Shown: piece after piece, positions 1 through 8,008 of the stretch | How positions within the stretch are numbered: position 1 is the first letter of the stretch | How the letters are laid out: each line of letters starts with the position of its first letter | From: Anaerolineales bacterium | GTDB taxonomy: Bacteria; Chloroflexota; Anaerolineae; Anaerolineales; Villigracilaceae | Length of the DNA: 14,468 nucleotides | Direction: 5' to 3' | NCBI GenBank assembly: GCA_029933275.1 | Contig: JAOZOM010000022.1 | Coordinates: forward strand, 1-14,468 | Notes under the pieces: model-generated | What the model was told of the DNA's origin: nothing | Database searches by the model: none | What the model saw: only the letters and a program-made list of their open reading frames with translations | Program-made: the position numbers and the translations under genes

Positions 1-1339
1 GAAAATCTCTAAGAAAAACACTGGCTAAAATAAAAACCGTACCCCAAGCCCACGCAAAAAATACCTGTACAGGGCTTGCCAGTTCCCCGAAAATATTTAA
101 GATCATCCACGGTACAGGTATAAGAGCTCCCACCGCGGCATAAATAAAGAGATCATTCTCCCAAGTTAAATGACTAAAAACAAAAGCGACTGAAGCCAAC
201 AACCATGTCAGCCCCACTAAAAACCACCATCCATCATCCCAGAGCGTGCTCATTATTGCTAAAGAAGTAAGGGAAGTCAAAAGCACAAGCAATAAAGAAA
301 TCTGGCTCACAATGAAAAGCGGTTTGGCAAACTCTTGATCTTGCCATTTGATTAAGAATTTAGTAAGTAGCAAAGCTCCCCATATCACCAAAACCATCAA
401 AAACAGAGGTAGGGAAAGCGGGGAATCGAAAACACGGGAAAAATTGATTACCCCCACAATCGCCGCAAAAAACGTCGCTACACTAAAGAAACGCGATGTA
501 TATAGCCAAGTCCCATATCCCCACACCCCCGCGATGAGAAAATTAATCACCGCCCAGTAAATATAACTCCCCGCGCTCTGAAGATTCAGTAAATCCCGAA
601 GAACGCCTGCATCCACAAAGAGAAACATAGAGAAAATAATAAAAAAGGTAAAACTGGCTTGCGGCAATTTCTGTTTGGTTCGTAATGCAGCACTCAGGAA
701 GCCTAAGCTAACAACAACCAAAATCGGCAACCGAAAACGTTCAGCCAACGCGGCAAAAATCAATGCCGCCGATACCAAAAAGAACGCCCCTAAATATAAT
801 GAGATTTTAATACTCGATTCGCTAAATAAAACTTGTGCTAAAGATCGTTTTGGCTTTTTAGGTGCTGGGGGTTTAACCGGTGCAATCATTTTCTCGAGGG
901 CTACTGGAGCTTTTGCCACAGAGAGAGGAGAAACTGCTTTGGGTTTTGCAACAGCTTCGATTTTCCTTTTAGCCAACTTTTTATCATAGGTATAACGCTT
1001 TGCCAATACCTCTGTTACGTCGTTGCTCAGAAGCCCATCTTCCCCCCAACGATAAATTTCATCCACCAAAACAGCGCGCATAGATTCTGACAAACTGTGG
1101 TTTTTTCTAAAAATCTGTCTATGCACAGAAAGATCTAAAGCATCCAAAGCCACGGCACGCACTCTTTTGCTACGATCCTTAATCGCCATCGTCTCAAGCT
1201 GATGCAAAATCCCCCCGCTACTATATTTCAGCGTAGAAAGAGTTTCAATGCTCTTTAAACGCTCTTCAACAGCGGAACTCTTCAACCCCTTCTGAATTTC
1301 AGACAAAATCATAGCAGGTGTTTTCGACTCTTCAACCAT
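1..1339 (-). CDS. Large multi-pass membrane protein, DUF2157-like (partial, C-terminus beyond window)
   Basis: An uninterrupted minus-strand reading frame runs from 1339 off the left edge (446 codons visible). Residues 1-130 are soluble and helical, with a HEAT-like stretch (VRAVALDALDL, about 60-70) and a segment EIYRWGEDGLLSNDVTEVLAKRY (split: EIYRWGEDGLL then SNDVTEVLAKRY, about 94-116) that resembles the start of DUF2157 proteins. A Pro/Lys/Ala-rich linker covers about 131-168. From about 178 onward hydrophobic spans follow one another (for example 180-198, 205-218, 228-246, 260-278, 285-299, 308-328, 340-364, 371-388, 398-415). Two ATGs are adjacent: the SD GGAGG (1346-1350) lies 6 nt from the second ATG (1339) but only 3 nt from the first (1342), so I prefer 1339. 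It is divergent from the DUF62 gene. The function is unknown; the DUF2157 likeness is my pattern match. Confidence is high that it is a gene and low for the family. Confidence 0.8.
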   Translation of the reverse strand, partial: MVEESKTPAMILSEIQKGLKSSAVEERLKSIETLSTLKYSSGGILHQLETMAIKDRSKRVRAVALDALDLSVHRQIFRKNHSLSESMRAVLVDEIYRWGEDGLLSNDVTEVLAKRYTYDKKLAKRKIEAVAKPKAVSPLSVAKAPVALEKMIAPVKPPAPKKPKRSLAQVLFSESSIKISLYLGAFFLVSAALIFAALAERFRLPILVVVSLGFLSAALRTKQKLPQASFTFFIIFSMFLFVDAGVLRDLLNLQSAGSYIYWAVINFLIAGVWGYGTWLYTSRFFSVATFFAAIVGVINFSRVFDSPLSLPLFLMVLVIWGALLLTKFLIKWQDQEFAKPLFIVSQISLLLVLLTSLTSLAIMSTLWDDGWWFLVGLTWLLASVAFVFSHLTWENDLFIYAAVGALIPVPWMILNIFGELASPVQVFFAWAWGTVFILASVFLRDF

Positions 1340-1413
1340 CATATACCTCCTAAACTTGCTCTTCACGTTGCTTTATGCTACCATCGCTAAAGTATACAAC
1401 AAAAGGAAGAAAA

Positions 1414-2199
1414 ATGACGATCTTAACGCTCTTAACCGATTTTGGAACGCAAGACGGCTTTGTCGGCGTGATGAAAGGTGTCATCTGGCAAATATGCCCC
1501 TCCGCAAAAATCGTTGATCTCTCTCACGAAATTCAACCCCAAAACCTAATTCAAGGTGCGATAACCCTATCGCGTGTCGCGCCTTATTTTGGGGAGGGGA
1601 CTGTCCACGTCGCGGTGGTTGATCCGGGCGTGGGGACACGGCGAAGAGCCATCGCGGCGCAATTGGGCAACCAATTCTATGTCGCTCCTGATAATGGCTT
1701 GCTCACGTTGCTCATACAGGATGCCGAATCCGAGCATCTTCCGATAAAATTCGTCAACTTAGATAATTCTGATTATTGGCTACGCGACATCACCAGCACT
1801 TTTCACGGACGCGATATCTTCGCTCCGGTCGGCGCGCATCTCGCAGCGGGTGTTCCCCTCTCCAAGCTGGGAAGTCCGATAAATGACCCCATTTTGTTAG
1901 ATTTCCCCAAAGCAATTAGAACAGAAAAAGGCTGGGAAGCAGAAATTACCTTAATTGACCATTTTGGCAATCTCCGTAGCAATTTACCTGCCAAGCAAAT
2001 CGAAGGCGAAATTGAAATTTATATTTTGGGAGAAAAAATCAAGGGAATCTCCGCCTCCTATGGACATCACCCAAAAGGGGATTTGGTCGCCGTCGCGGAT
2101 AGTGGCGGTTATCTCGAAATCGCGGTCGTAAACGGGAGTGCGGAGAAAAAATTAGACGCAAAAATTGGGGATTTGATTAAGGTGGTCATAAATGGATAA
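1414..2199 (+). CDS. SAM hydroxide adenosyltransferase (DUF62 family)
   Basis: This 261-residue protein belongs to the DUF62 / SAM hydroxide adenosyltransferase family, related to fluorinase and chlorinase. The family hydrolyses S-adenosylmethionine to adenosine and methionine with water or hydroxide as nucleophile. Family hallmarks are visible: the N-terminal LTLLTDFGTQDGFVGVMKG (4-22), the VVDPGVGT motif (69-75) containing Asp70, an Arg at 76-78, and STFHGRDIFAPVGAHLA (128-144) containing His131. These supply the Asp-Arg-His triad known in this family. The C-terminal domain includes IDHFGNLRSNL (181-191) and ADSGGYLEIAV (228-238). I chose ATG 1414 because AAAGGAAG sits just upstream and the family starts with this MTILTLLTDFG pattern; an upstream ATG at 1375 would add 13 unlike residues. 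The last 8 nt overlap folB, so the two are probably translationally coupled. A possible -10 (TATGCT, 1374-1379) lacks a convincing -35. The physiological role of the family is still unclear. Confidence 0.93.
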   Translation: MTILTLLTDFGTQDGFVGVMKGVIWQICPSAKIVDLSHEIQPQNLIQGAITLSRVAPYFGEGTVHVAVVDPGVGTRRRAIAAQLGNQFYVAPDNGLLTLLIQDAESEHLPIKFVNLDNSDYWLRDITSTFHGRDIFAPVGAHLAAGVPLSKLGSPINDPILLDFPKAIRTEKGWEAEITLIDHFGNLRSNLPAKQIEGEIEIYILGEKIKGISASYGHHPKGDLVAVADSGGYLEIAVVNGSAEKKLDAKIGDLIKVVING

Positions 2200-2539
2200 A
2201 ATTCTCATCACTAATCTACGCGCACACGGCATTATCGGCGTTTACGATGAAGAGCGGGTTACGTCACAAGAGATTTTAATCAATATCACGCTTTACACCG
2301 ATACACGTCGCGCGGCAAAAAGCGATTCACTCGAAGATTGCATCAATTACGATGCGCTCTCACAAAAGGTACGCACCCATGCTGAGGGAGCGCGGCGGCT
2401 CACGATAGAGGCTCTCGCCGAAGATATTGCTGAGATTTGTTTAGCAGAAGTTGGGGTTGAGAAAACGCTCGTCCGCGTAGAGAAGCCGGAGGCGATTGAT
2501 TTTGTAGAGAATGTGGGGGTTGAGATTCTGCGTCCTTAA
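2192..2539 (+). CDS. folB: Dihydroneopterin aldolase
   Basis: This 115-residue protein matches FolB in length and pattern. FolB converts 7,8-dihydroneopterin to 6-hydroxymethyl-7,8-dihydropterin and glycolaldehyde in folate synthesis; it acts in the cytosol as an oligomer. The N-terminus ILITNLRAHGIIGVYDEER (4-22) carries the family 'L..L...G.HG...EE' pattern with Glu20/Glu21. INYDALSQKV (51-60) and TIEALAEDIA (71-80, Glu73) match pterin-pocket motifs, and VRVEKPEAI (94-102) supplies the catalytic-type Lys98. The ATG lies inside the end of the DUF62 gene (8 nt overlap), with GGTGG about 7 nt upstream as ribosome site. The gene is convergent with folE, the first enzyme of the same pathway, 44 nt away. 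FolB-like proteins can also have epimerase or FolX-like activity, but the Glu/Lys pattern favours the aldolase. Confidence 0.93.
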   Translation: MDKILITNLRAHGIIGVYDEERVTSQEILINITLYTDTRRAAKSDSLEDCINYDALSQKVRTHAEGARRLTIEALAEDIAEICLAEVGVEKTLVRVEKPEAIDFVENVGVEILRP

Positions 2540-2552
2540 CGGGAGCAAGCCC

Positions 2553-2575
2553 AAATCGCGCGCGAGGCGGTTTTT
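2553..2575 (+). terminator. Possible weak terminator between folB and folE
   Basis: AAATCGC (2553-2559) pairs with GCGGTTT (2567-2573), including one T-G wobble, around a 7-nt loop. It is followed by two more Ts. It sits just after the folB stop in the gap between convergent genes, where a terminator is expected. The stem is short and the T-tract partly belongs to the stem, so the support is modest. Confidence 0.35.
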
Positions 2576-2583
2576 CATCCCCC

Positions 2584-3210
2584 TTAAATTTGTAAAGCTG
2601 AAGCTCCACGCGAGATATTATCCAAAAATTCTTGACGAGTAGCTAAGTTTGCCCGAAATGCGCCGTGCATGGCAGAGGTGGTCATGCGGGCGTTATGCTT
2701 TTTTACGCCGCGCATCATCATGCAAAGGTGCAAGCCCTCCACAACCACCGCCACGCCCTGCGGTTTGAGCAAATCACGAATAAAATCGGCAATTTGGCGA
2801 GTCATCCGCTCTTGCACTTGCAAACGGCGAGCAAACATATCCACAATACGAGGAATTTTGGAGAGACCGATTACTTTTCCGTTGGGGATATAGGCAACGT
2901 GGGCGCGTCCCATGAAAGGGAGCATGTGATGTTCGCAAAGGCTGTAGAATTCAATGTCTCGAACTAGCACCATTTCATCATATTCAACATGAAAAAGTGC
3001 GCCATTGACGATTTCTTCGGGGTCAGCTTTATAACCGGCGAGAAGTTCGTCGTACATGCTCGCAATTCTGAGCGGGGTGCGCCTCAACCCCTCACGACCG
3101 GGGTCCTCGCCAACCGCGAGCAGGATATTTTTTGCCGCTTCTTCGATAGCCTTGCTATCAAAAGGGGAAGTGTCTTTTTCTATATTATTCAAGTTTGTTT
3201 TATTCATCAT
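2584..3210 (-). CDS. folE: GTP cyclohydrolase I
   Basis: This 208-residue protein is type I GTP cyclohydrolase, which turns GTP into 7,8-dihydroneopterin triphosphate and formate, the entry step for folate (and for other pterin or deazapurine products). The family fingerprint is clear: GEDPGREGLRRTPLRIA (34-50), FYSLCEHHMLPFMGRAHVAYIP (split: FYSLCEHHMLPF then MGRAHVAYIP, 88-109), GLSKIPRIVDMFARRLQVQE (115-134), and LHLCMMMRGV (160-169). Zinc ligands Cys92, His95 and Cys163 and the catalytic-type His94 are present. The start is an ATGATG pair (3210 and 3207) with no recognisable Shine-Dalgarno, only AAAG directly before it, and the hpf terminator hairpin ends 9 nt upstream. Translation may therefore be leaderless, or it may depend on readthrough from the hpf operon. 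No clear promoter was found. The enzyme assignment is very secure; whether it feeds folate alone cannot be told. Confidence 0.96.
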   Translation of the reverse strand: MMNKTNLNNIEKDTSPFDSKAIEEAAKNILLAVGEDPGREGLRRTPLRIASMYDELLAGYKADPEEIVNGALFHVEYDEMVLVRDIEFYSLCEHHMLPFMGRAHVAYIPNGKVIGLSKIPRIVDMFARRLQVQERMTRQIADFIRDLLKPQGVAVVVEGLHLCMMMRGVKKHNARMTTSAMHGAFRANLATRQEFLDNISRGASALQI

Positions 3211-3219
3211 CTTTATAGA

Positions 3220-3253
3220 AAGAAACTGACCCGAATTTTCGAGTCAGTTTCTT
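3220..3253 (-). terminator. Rho-independent terminator of the tad-comF-hpf operon
   Basis: An 11-bp perfect inverted repeat (3220-3230 with 3243-3253, core AGAAACTGAC / GTCAGTTTCT) encloses a 12-nt centre. That centre can itself pair through CGA/TCG after one mismatch. On the minus strand the hairpin lies about 30 nt after the hpf stop and is followed by a T-rich run (TTTCTTTCTAT), as expected for a terminator. It ends only 9 nt before the folE start codon, so it could also affect folE expression. Confidence 0.75.
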
Positions 3254-3284
3254 CGTTCTATTCGTTTTGTAATTTCTTAAATTA

Positions 3285-3848
3285 TTATGCGATTTCCGGC
3301 TCAATCAAACCGTAGCTCCCATCACGGCGACGATAAAGGACATTGATCGCGTTGGTCTCACCGTTATAAAAGATAAAGAAGTTATTATGTTCCAAAAGTT
3401 GCATCTGCTCAAACGCCTCTTCCACCACCATCGGGTAAACGGTGAATTTTTTGTAACGAGCGATGCGCACTTCTTCATTTTCATCATCATCTTCTAAAGA
3501 GGTCTCAACTACCTCGGCAGCGGAACGTCCATCACCTCTGCCGCGTTCATTTTTTCCTTTATATCGTTCAATCTGACGCTGCATTTTTCCCAACGCAGTA
3601 TCAAAAGCGGCTAAAATATCATCCGCTCTTTCTTCGGTTCGTAAGAGAATACGCGGACCCCGCACCGTGATTTGGGCAACCTGTCGGTCTCCCGCGCTAC
3701 GCGCAGATTTCACATAAGAAAGATCTATACGCGTTGTTTCAATTTTCTTGAGATAACGATCTAACTTTTCTGCCTTGTCGAAAACATAGTCGTGGATTTT
3801 ATCGGTCACTTCCATGTTTTTTCCGAAAACTTGCACTTCGTGTGTCAT
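3285..3848 (-). CDS. hpf: Ribosome hibernation promoting factor, long form
   Basis: This 187-residue protein is a long-form HPF (RaiA/YfiA family), which binds idle 70S ribosomes and promotes 100S dimers in stationary phase. Residues 1-98 form the S30AE-type ribosome-binding domain: MTHEVQVFGKNMEVTDKIHD at the start, then VAQITVRGPRILLRTEERADD (split: VAQITVRGPRI then LLRTEERADD), ending in a basic patch GKMQRQIERYKGK (87-99). A charged flexible linker (100-129, acidic EDDDENEE) leads to the C-terminal dimerisation domain: RYKKFTVYPMVVEEAFEQM (131-149), LLEHNNFFIFYNGETNAINV (151-170) and YRRRDGSYGLIEPE (172-185). The ATG has a strong SD AGGAGGT 3 nt upstream. It begins 24 nt after the comF stop and is the last gene before a terminator, so it is probably the distal gene of the tad operon. 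An additional promoter inside comF cannot be excluded. Confidence 0.95.
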   Translation of the reverse strand: MTHEVQVFGKNMEVTDKIHDYVFDKAEKLDRYLKKIETTRIDLSYVKSARSAGDRQVAQITVRGPRILLRTEERADDILAAFDTALGKMQRQIERYKGKNERGRGDGRSAAEVVETSLEDDDENEEVRIARYKKFTVYPMVVEEAFEQMQLLEHNNFFIFYNGETNAINVLYRRRDGSYGLIEPEIA

Positions 3849-3872
3849 CGTACCTCCTATTGGATCGTGTGA

Positions 3873-4613
3873 TTAGACAATTTGAAGACCATGATGAGGC
3901 AATGCTCTTGCGATGGAGAAAGCGTAAACATTTTTCGCACCACCACGAATCAGAGCCTCCGCACATGAATTTAGGGTTGCTCCCGTTGTGGAGACATCAT
4001 CTACCACCAAAACAGTTTTTTCTGCAACACCTCTTCGATCTGCGATAAACGCATCTCGGACATTGTTTTTACGCTCATCCGCCGAAAGCCCCACCTGAGA
4101 AATGGTTTCTCGCGCTCGTTTGAGAACACGCGGCGCGTATTTCCATCCACTTGCAAGGGCTAAAGGAAGAGCGAATAATCCGACTTGATTATACCCGCGT
4201 TCACGAAAACGCTTTTTTCCTAGAGGAACAGGAACGATTAAATCAATTTTCCAATTGAGTTGATTAAAATAAGGCAAAAAATCTGCTACAAGAGCATCGC
4301 CCAAACCTAAATCCTGTTTGTATTTAATCCGATGCAAGGCTTTGCGAATTGGACCTTCAAAAATAGCCCAAGAAAGCAACGCCTGATAGGATGGTCGTTT
4401 TTGTTTGCAGTTGGGACAAATCCCAGCTTTGGGGTGTGGTAATCCACAAATTTCACATTTTGGTTCTGGGATTAAACGAATATTTTTTCTACAATCTTCG
4501 CACCAACGTATCCCCTTTTTGGCGCATCCCCCACAAAGAGGCGGGTATAAGAGGTCTACACCTGCCCAGAACGAACGATAAAGATGATATTGTATACGCC
4601 AAGATTTTTTCAA
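3873..4613 (-). CDS. comF: ComF family protein (phosphoribosyltransferase-like, DNA-uptake associated)
   Basis: This 246-residue protein has the ComF architecture. An N-terminal zinc-binding region has four Cys pairs: Cys27/30, 38/41, 53/56 and 66/69 (CGGC, CEDC, CEIC, CPNC). A phosphoribosyltransferase-type fold follows, with the conserved RFRERGYNQ (135-143) and the PRPP-loop-like VLVVDDVSTTGAT (201-213). In naturally competent bacteria ComF/ComFC proteins are needed for transport or handling of incoming single-stranded DNA; the enzymatic activity is not established. The start is TTG at 4613, supported by AAGGAAG 5 nt upstream and by MKKSW as a plausible N-terminus. It begins 17 nt after the tadC stop and ends 24 nt before hpf, so it is embedded in the pilus operon. 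Outside competent species ComF is widespread and its role is uncertain, so competence here is inference. Confidence 0.92.
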   Translation of the reverse strand: MKKSWRIQYHLYRSFWAGVDLLYPPLCGGCAKKGIRWCEDCRKNIRLIPEPKCEICGLPHPKAGICPNCKQKRPSYQALLSWAIFEGPIRKALHRIKYKQDLGLGDALVADFLPYFNQLNWKIDLIVPVPLGKKRFRERGYNQVGLFALPLALASGWKYAPRVLKRARETISQVGLSADERKNNVRDAFIADRRGVAEKTVLVVDDVSTTGATLNSCAEALIRGGAKNVYAFSIARALPHHGLQIV

Positions 4614-4630
4614 GGCTACTTCCTTATCCT

Positions 4631-5584
4631 TTATCCTATTCCTTTTCCTGTAAAGTTCTCCATCATACTAAATGCTGCCGGAGCCAATAAGACGATAAAA
4701 ATGGATGGAAAGGTGAGAAATGCCATCGGGATAATCATTTTCACAGGAGCCTTATGCGCTTCTTCTTCTGCCATTTGACGACGTTTCACGCGCATTTGCT
4801 CCGATTGAATCCGCAAGACCTTTGCCATACTAACACCCAACTGCTCACTCTGAATCACGGCGGCAATAAAGCTGGTCATTTCGGCAATCCCAATCCGATC
4901 CGCCATATCTTTCAACGCATCCCGTCTTAATTTACCAAACTGAACTTCTCTAATCGCACGAGCAAAAGAGAGGGAGAGTTCGTTGTCCCATTTTTCGCTT
5001 ACTTTTGCCATCGCAGCGTCAAAACCTAACCCCGCTTCAACACAAATCGTTAGCAAGTCAAGTGCATCTGGCATTGCCTTCCGAATTTCATTTTGTCGGC
5101 GATCTATTTTGCTTTGTAACCAAAGTTGAGGAGAGAAAAAACCAATTACTGTAAACACAGGCACGACAATGTATGGGTTAATTTTACTCGCGGGGGCAAA
5201 AATAAAAATAACGGTTAAGAAGGAGCCTAAAATACCAGCAATTACAAAGCGGGAAGCTAAAAATGTTGCCGCTGCCATCCGAATCGGATTCCCCGCTAGT
5301 TCAATTTTCAGTTCTGTATCTTCAATTAGATGTTGCGGAGTAAATCGTGCTGAAATTTCACCAACGCTCAAAAGAATAGGGACAACCACACGCTCACGAA
5401 AAGGTTGAGAAAGCTCAATCTCTTCAAGGGATGTTACTTCGCCTCGTTCGCTAAATTCAACCAAGCGCGAAGCTAATAAATCATCTTCGCCAGAAGAGGA
5501 GGATGATTCACGTCTTCCGATAACCACTAATGCAACGATCCCGCCGATAACTAAAAACCCGACAATTATCCATACCCAAACCAT
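4631..5584 (-). CDS. tadC: Tad pilus inner-membrane platform protein TadC
   Basis: This 317-residue protein is a type II secretion F-domain protein of the TadC kind, which forms the inner-membrane platform of the Flp/Tad pilus together with TadB. Hydrophobic spans are at 3-22, about 105-130, 137-154 and 283-306. The cytoplasmic F domain (about 160-280) holds the typical MPDALDLLTICVEAGLGFDA (171-190), REVQFGKLRRDAL (212-224) and SEQLGVSMAKVLRIQSEQMR (246-265) motifs. The Ser-rich acidic stretch after the first span (26-35) and the 35-90 region match the TadC N-terminal half. The ATG at 5584 follows the tadB stop by one nucleotide, so translation is likely coupled. Placement last among the tad genes is the usual order. 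TadB and TadC are paralogues; I assigned TadC from its second position and the MPDALDLL/AGLGF signature. Confidence 0.93.
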   Translation of the reverse strand: MVWVWIIVGFLVIGGIVALVVIGRRESSSSSGEDDLLASRLVEFSERGEVTSLEEIELSQPFRERVVVPILLSVGEISARFTPQHLIEDTELKIELAGNPIRMAAATFLASRFVIAGILGSFLTVIFIFAPASKINPYIVVPVFTVIGFFSPQLWLQSKIDRRQNEIRKAMPDALDLLTICVEAGLGFDAAMAKVSEKWDNELSLSFARAIREVQFGKLRRDALKDMADRIGIAEMTSFIAAVIQSEQLGVSMAKVLRIQSEQMRVKRRQMAEEEAHKAPVKMIIPMAFLTFPSIFIVLLAPAAFSMMENFTGKGIG

Positions 5585-5585
5585 A

Positions 5586-6545
5586 TTAAACCTCGATATC
5601 CGCGATTTTCATCATAACCATATAGCCTAAGCCAATCAAAACAAGAGCTGCGCCAAGAACGCCAAATCCACAGGCGTTCCCTTTCAAAAACAGATTTTTC
5701 ATATAAGCATTATTTACAAACCAAAGGTATACCGAAAGCAAAACCGGCACCATCGAAAGGATTTTTGCAGAAGATCGTACTTGCGAGGTTAGAACTTGAA
5801 TTTCGCCTTTAATACGAATACGTTCACGAATTGTAAAGGAAATTGTGTCAAGAATTTCAGCGAGATTACCACCGACCTCTCGTTGAACATTGATTGCCGT
5901 AATCATAAAATCCAAGTCATCACTAGGGATACGGCGCAATAAATTATCTAATGCTCTTCCCATAGGAACACCAAGCTGCATCTCTTGCACAACGCGCCGA
6001 AATTCATCGTTAATCGGAGGAGGAAGTTCTTTACTAATAGCCTCCATCGCCTGCATAGTGGAATAGCCTGCACGTAAACCATTTACCATCAAGTTAATCA
6101 TATCCGGCAATTGGTCATTGAAAGCCTTAAGCCTTTTCTTCTGTTGGCCGCTCACATACATACCTGGAGCTATTCCTCCCACAACCGCACCAATCCCAAA
6201 GGAGATCACACTTCTTCCACCCAAAAACCACGCAAGAAATCCTAAAGAAATAATAGCTATAACCACTAGTGCATAATACTCCGCCACTTGGAATTTCATA
6301 TCAGCGCGCGCAAGAGCCCGCTTAATTCTATCTCCCCTAGTCGATTTTTCAACTCGACGATTAACCCATTCTGTTAAAAATGATGTCTCATCTTTATCAG
6401 CTTGAGCCTCTGCATCTTCTTCTAAGTAACGCCCTAATCTATCTTCAACCAAATTACGTTCGCTGTTTGAAGACATCACAATCCCAGCTATTAACAAAAT
6501 AAGCACTAAAACAGCTGCGATGATAAAAAAGGTGTTAGTATCCAT
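5586..6545 (-). CDS. tadB: Tad pilus inner-membrane platform protein TadB
   Basis: This 319-residue protein has the TadB layout: an N-terminal membrane anchor (6-24), a charged cytoplasmic stretch (28-85), two membrane spans (about 90-108 and 113-131), the type II secretion F domain (about 140-265) and C-terminal spans (about 263-278 and 292-311). The F-domain fingerprints are QLPDMINLMVNGLRAGYSTM (145-164) and a later block (QEMQLGVPMGRALDNL, 187-202; NVQREVGGNLAEILDTIS, 219-236; RERIRIKGEIQVLTSQ, 240-255). TadB is thought to couple the TadA motor to extrusion of Flp pilin through the membrane. It starts 33 nt after tadA with a weak GGAAA ribosome site, suggesting lower or coupled translation, and abuts tadC with one spacer base. 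Confidence 0.93.
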   Translation of the reverse strand: MDTNTFFIIAAVLVLILLIAGIVMSSNSERNLVEDRLGRYLEEDAEAQADKDETSFLTEWVNRRVEKSTRGDRIKRALARADMKFQVAEYYALVVIAIISLGFLAWFLGGRSVISFGIGAVVGGIAPGMYVSGQQKKRLKAFNDQLPDMINLMVNGLRAGYSTMQAMEAISKELPPPINDEFRRVVQEMQLGVPMGRALDNLLRRIPSDDLDFMITAINVQREVGGNLAEILDTISFTIRERIRIKGEIQVLTSQVRSSAKILSMVPVLLSVYLWFVNNAYMKNLFLKGNACGFGVLGAALVLIGLGYMVMMKIADIEV

Positions 6546-6578
6546 TAATTATTTCCGCTATTTTTTCGTATAAAAAAC

Positions 6579-7994
6579 TTAATATCGTCTTCTCTCGCCA
6601 ATTCCAAAAATCGAGGGGGGCAAATGAATACCGCTCGCCTCTATTTTACTCATAAATTTAGGACGTAATCCTGTGGGGCGTAACCTCCCCATGACTTTTC
6701 CTTCTTCAACGCCTGTTTGCTCAAAAGCAAAAATATCCGTTGTTGTGATTACATCCCCCTCCATGCCGCTAACTTCGGTAATATAGGTGATCCGTCGAGA
6801 ACCATCTCGCATACGCGCTTGATGACAAACCAAATCAATAGCTGAAGAGATTTGTTCTCGAATTGCTCTGACAGGCAAATCCATCCCCGCCATCAACGTC
6901 ATCGTTTCAAGGCGGGAAAGCGTATCACGAGGACTGTTGGAGTGGGCTGTAGTCATTGATCCATCATGACCGGTATTCATAGCTTGCAACATATCAAGAG
7001 CCGCTTCATCGCGAATCTCCCCAACGATAATACGATCTGGTCGCATACGCAAAGAGTTAACCACTAATTGTTGAATTGTTATCTCTCCACGCCCCTCAAT
7101 ATTCGCGGGGCGGGATTCAAGAGTAACAACATGCTCTTGCCTTAATTGGACCTCAGCCGCGTTTTCTATTGTCAAAATACGTTCATCCGAGGGGATAAAA
7201 GATGACATAACATTTAACAATGTAGTTTTCCCAGAACCTGTTCCGCCAGAGATAACAATATTTAATCGAGATTCAACACACGCTTTCATAAACTGCAAAG
7301 CCTCTGGCGTAATAGAACCAAATTGGATAAGTTGCTCCATTGTAATCGGGTTCTTTGAAAATTTACGAATAGTCAAAGTTGGACCAACAAGAGAAATAGG
7401 AGGCACAACCGCATTTACACGAGAACCATCTGGTAAACGTGCATCTACATAAGGGCTTGATTCATCAATACGTCTTCCAAGAGGAGCTACAATGCGGTCA
7501 ATAATACGCATCACATGCTCATCACTCTCAAAAGTTACCGGCACACGATGTAGTTTGCCTTTTCGTTCAATATAGATATTTTTCGCCCCATTCACCATAA
7601 CTTCGGTGAGGCTATCGTCATTCAAAAGAGGTTCTAAGGGACCAAAGCCTAGAATTTCAGCTGTAATCTGTTCAAAAAGTCGATGTCGTTCCGGTCGAGA
7701 AAGAACAATATTTTCTTCTGCTAAAATTTGCTCGAATAAATCTTGAATTGATCGACGAACTTCTTCGGTTTGAGATATATCTGTAGATGGATCAATTTCC
7801 GCCAGCAATTTATTTTGCACGCGGGTTTTTAAATCATAATATGTCCCGGATTGCGGTGTCGTGCTAGGCGCGTTTGCCCGCCTTGATTGTAATGATCCTA
7901 AACGCGAAGAAGACTCTCCTGCCCCTTGTTCTCCAGAAGTCTTTTTCCCTGACGAAGAATTCTGCCCTTGTTCAATTCTCTTTAGCAATGACAT
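6579..7994 (-). CDS. tadA: Tad pilus assembly ATPase TadA/CpaF
   Basis: This 471-residue protein is the secretion ATPase of the Flp/Tad pilus (CpaF/TadA family, GspE superfamily), a cytoplasmic hexamer that powers pilus extension and probably retraction. The N-terminus (9-50) is Ser/Gly-rich and probably disordered. The N-terminal domain covers about 75-235 (EILGFGPLEPLLNDDSLTEV, 113-132). Next come Walker A GGTGSGKTT (250-258), an Asp/Glu box around ERILTIENAAEVQL (271-284), Walker B RIIVGEIRDE (321-330) and the His box TGHDGSMTTAHSNSP (341-355). All ATPase motifs appear intact. ATG 7994 has GGAG 7 nt upstream and lies 14 nt after the cpaE stop. The C-terminal tail after 430 (GRLRPTGLRPKF) is as in other CpaF proteins. 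Confidence 0.96.
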   Translation of the reverse strand: MSLLKRIEQGQNSSSGKKTSGEQGAGESSSRLGSLQSRRANAPSTTPQSGTYYDLKTRVQNKLLAEIDPSTDISQTEEVRRSIQDLFEQILAEENIVLSRPERHRLFEQITAEILGFGPLEPLLNDDSLTEVMVNGAKNIYIERKGKLHRVPVTFESDEHVMRIIDRIVAPLGRRIDESSPYVDARLPDGSRVNAVVPPISLVGPTLTIRKFSKNPITMEQLIQFGSITPEALQFMKACVESRLNIVISGGTGSGKTTLLNVMSSFIPSDERILTIENAAEVQLRQEHVVTLESRPANIEGRGEITIQQLVVNSLRMRPDRIIVGEIRDEAALDMLQAMNTGHDGSMTTAHSNSPRDTLSRLETMTLMAGMDLPVRAIREQISSAIDLVCHQARMRDGSRRITYITEVSGMEGDVITTTDIFAFEQTGVEEGKVMGRLRPTGLRPKFMSKIEASGIHLPPSIFGIGERRRY

Positions 7995-8008
7995 TGCTTA
8001 TCTCCAAA

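Noticed and set aside
348..989. Two plus-strand frames (348-560 and 675-989)
   Set aside because: They are opposite the long continuous membrane-protein frame on the minus strand and have no SD or recognisable domain.
1375..1413. Upstream ATG of the DUF62 gene at 1375
   Set aside because: The extra 13 residues do not fit the family and the ribosome site is directly before 1414.
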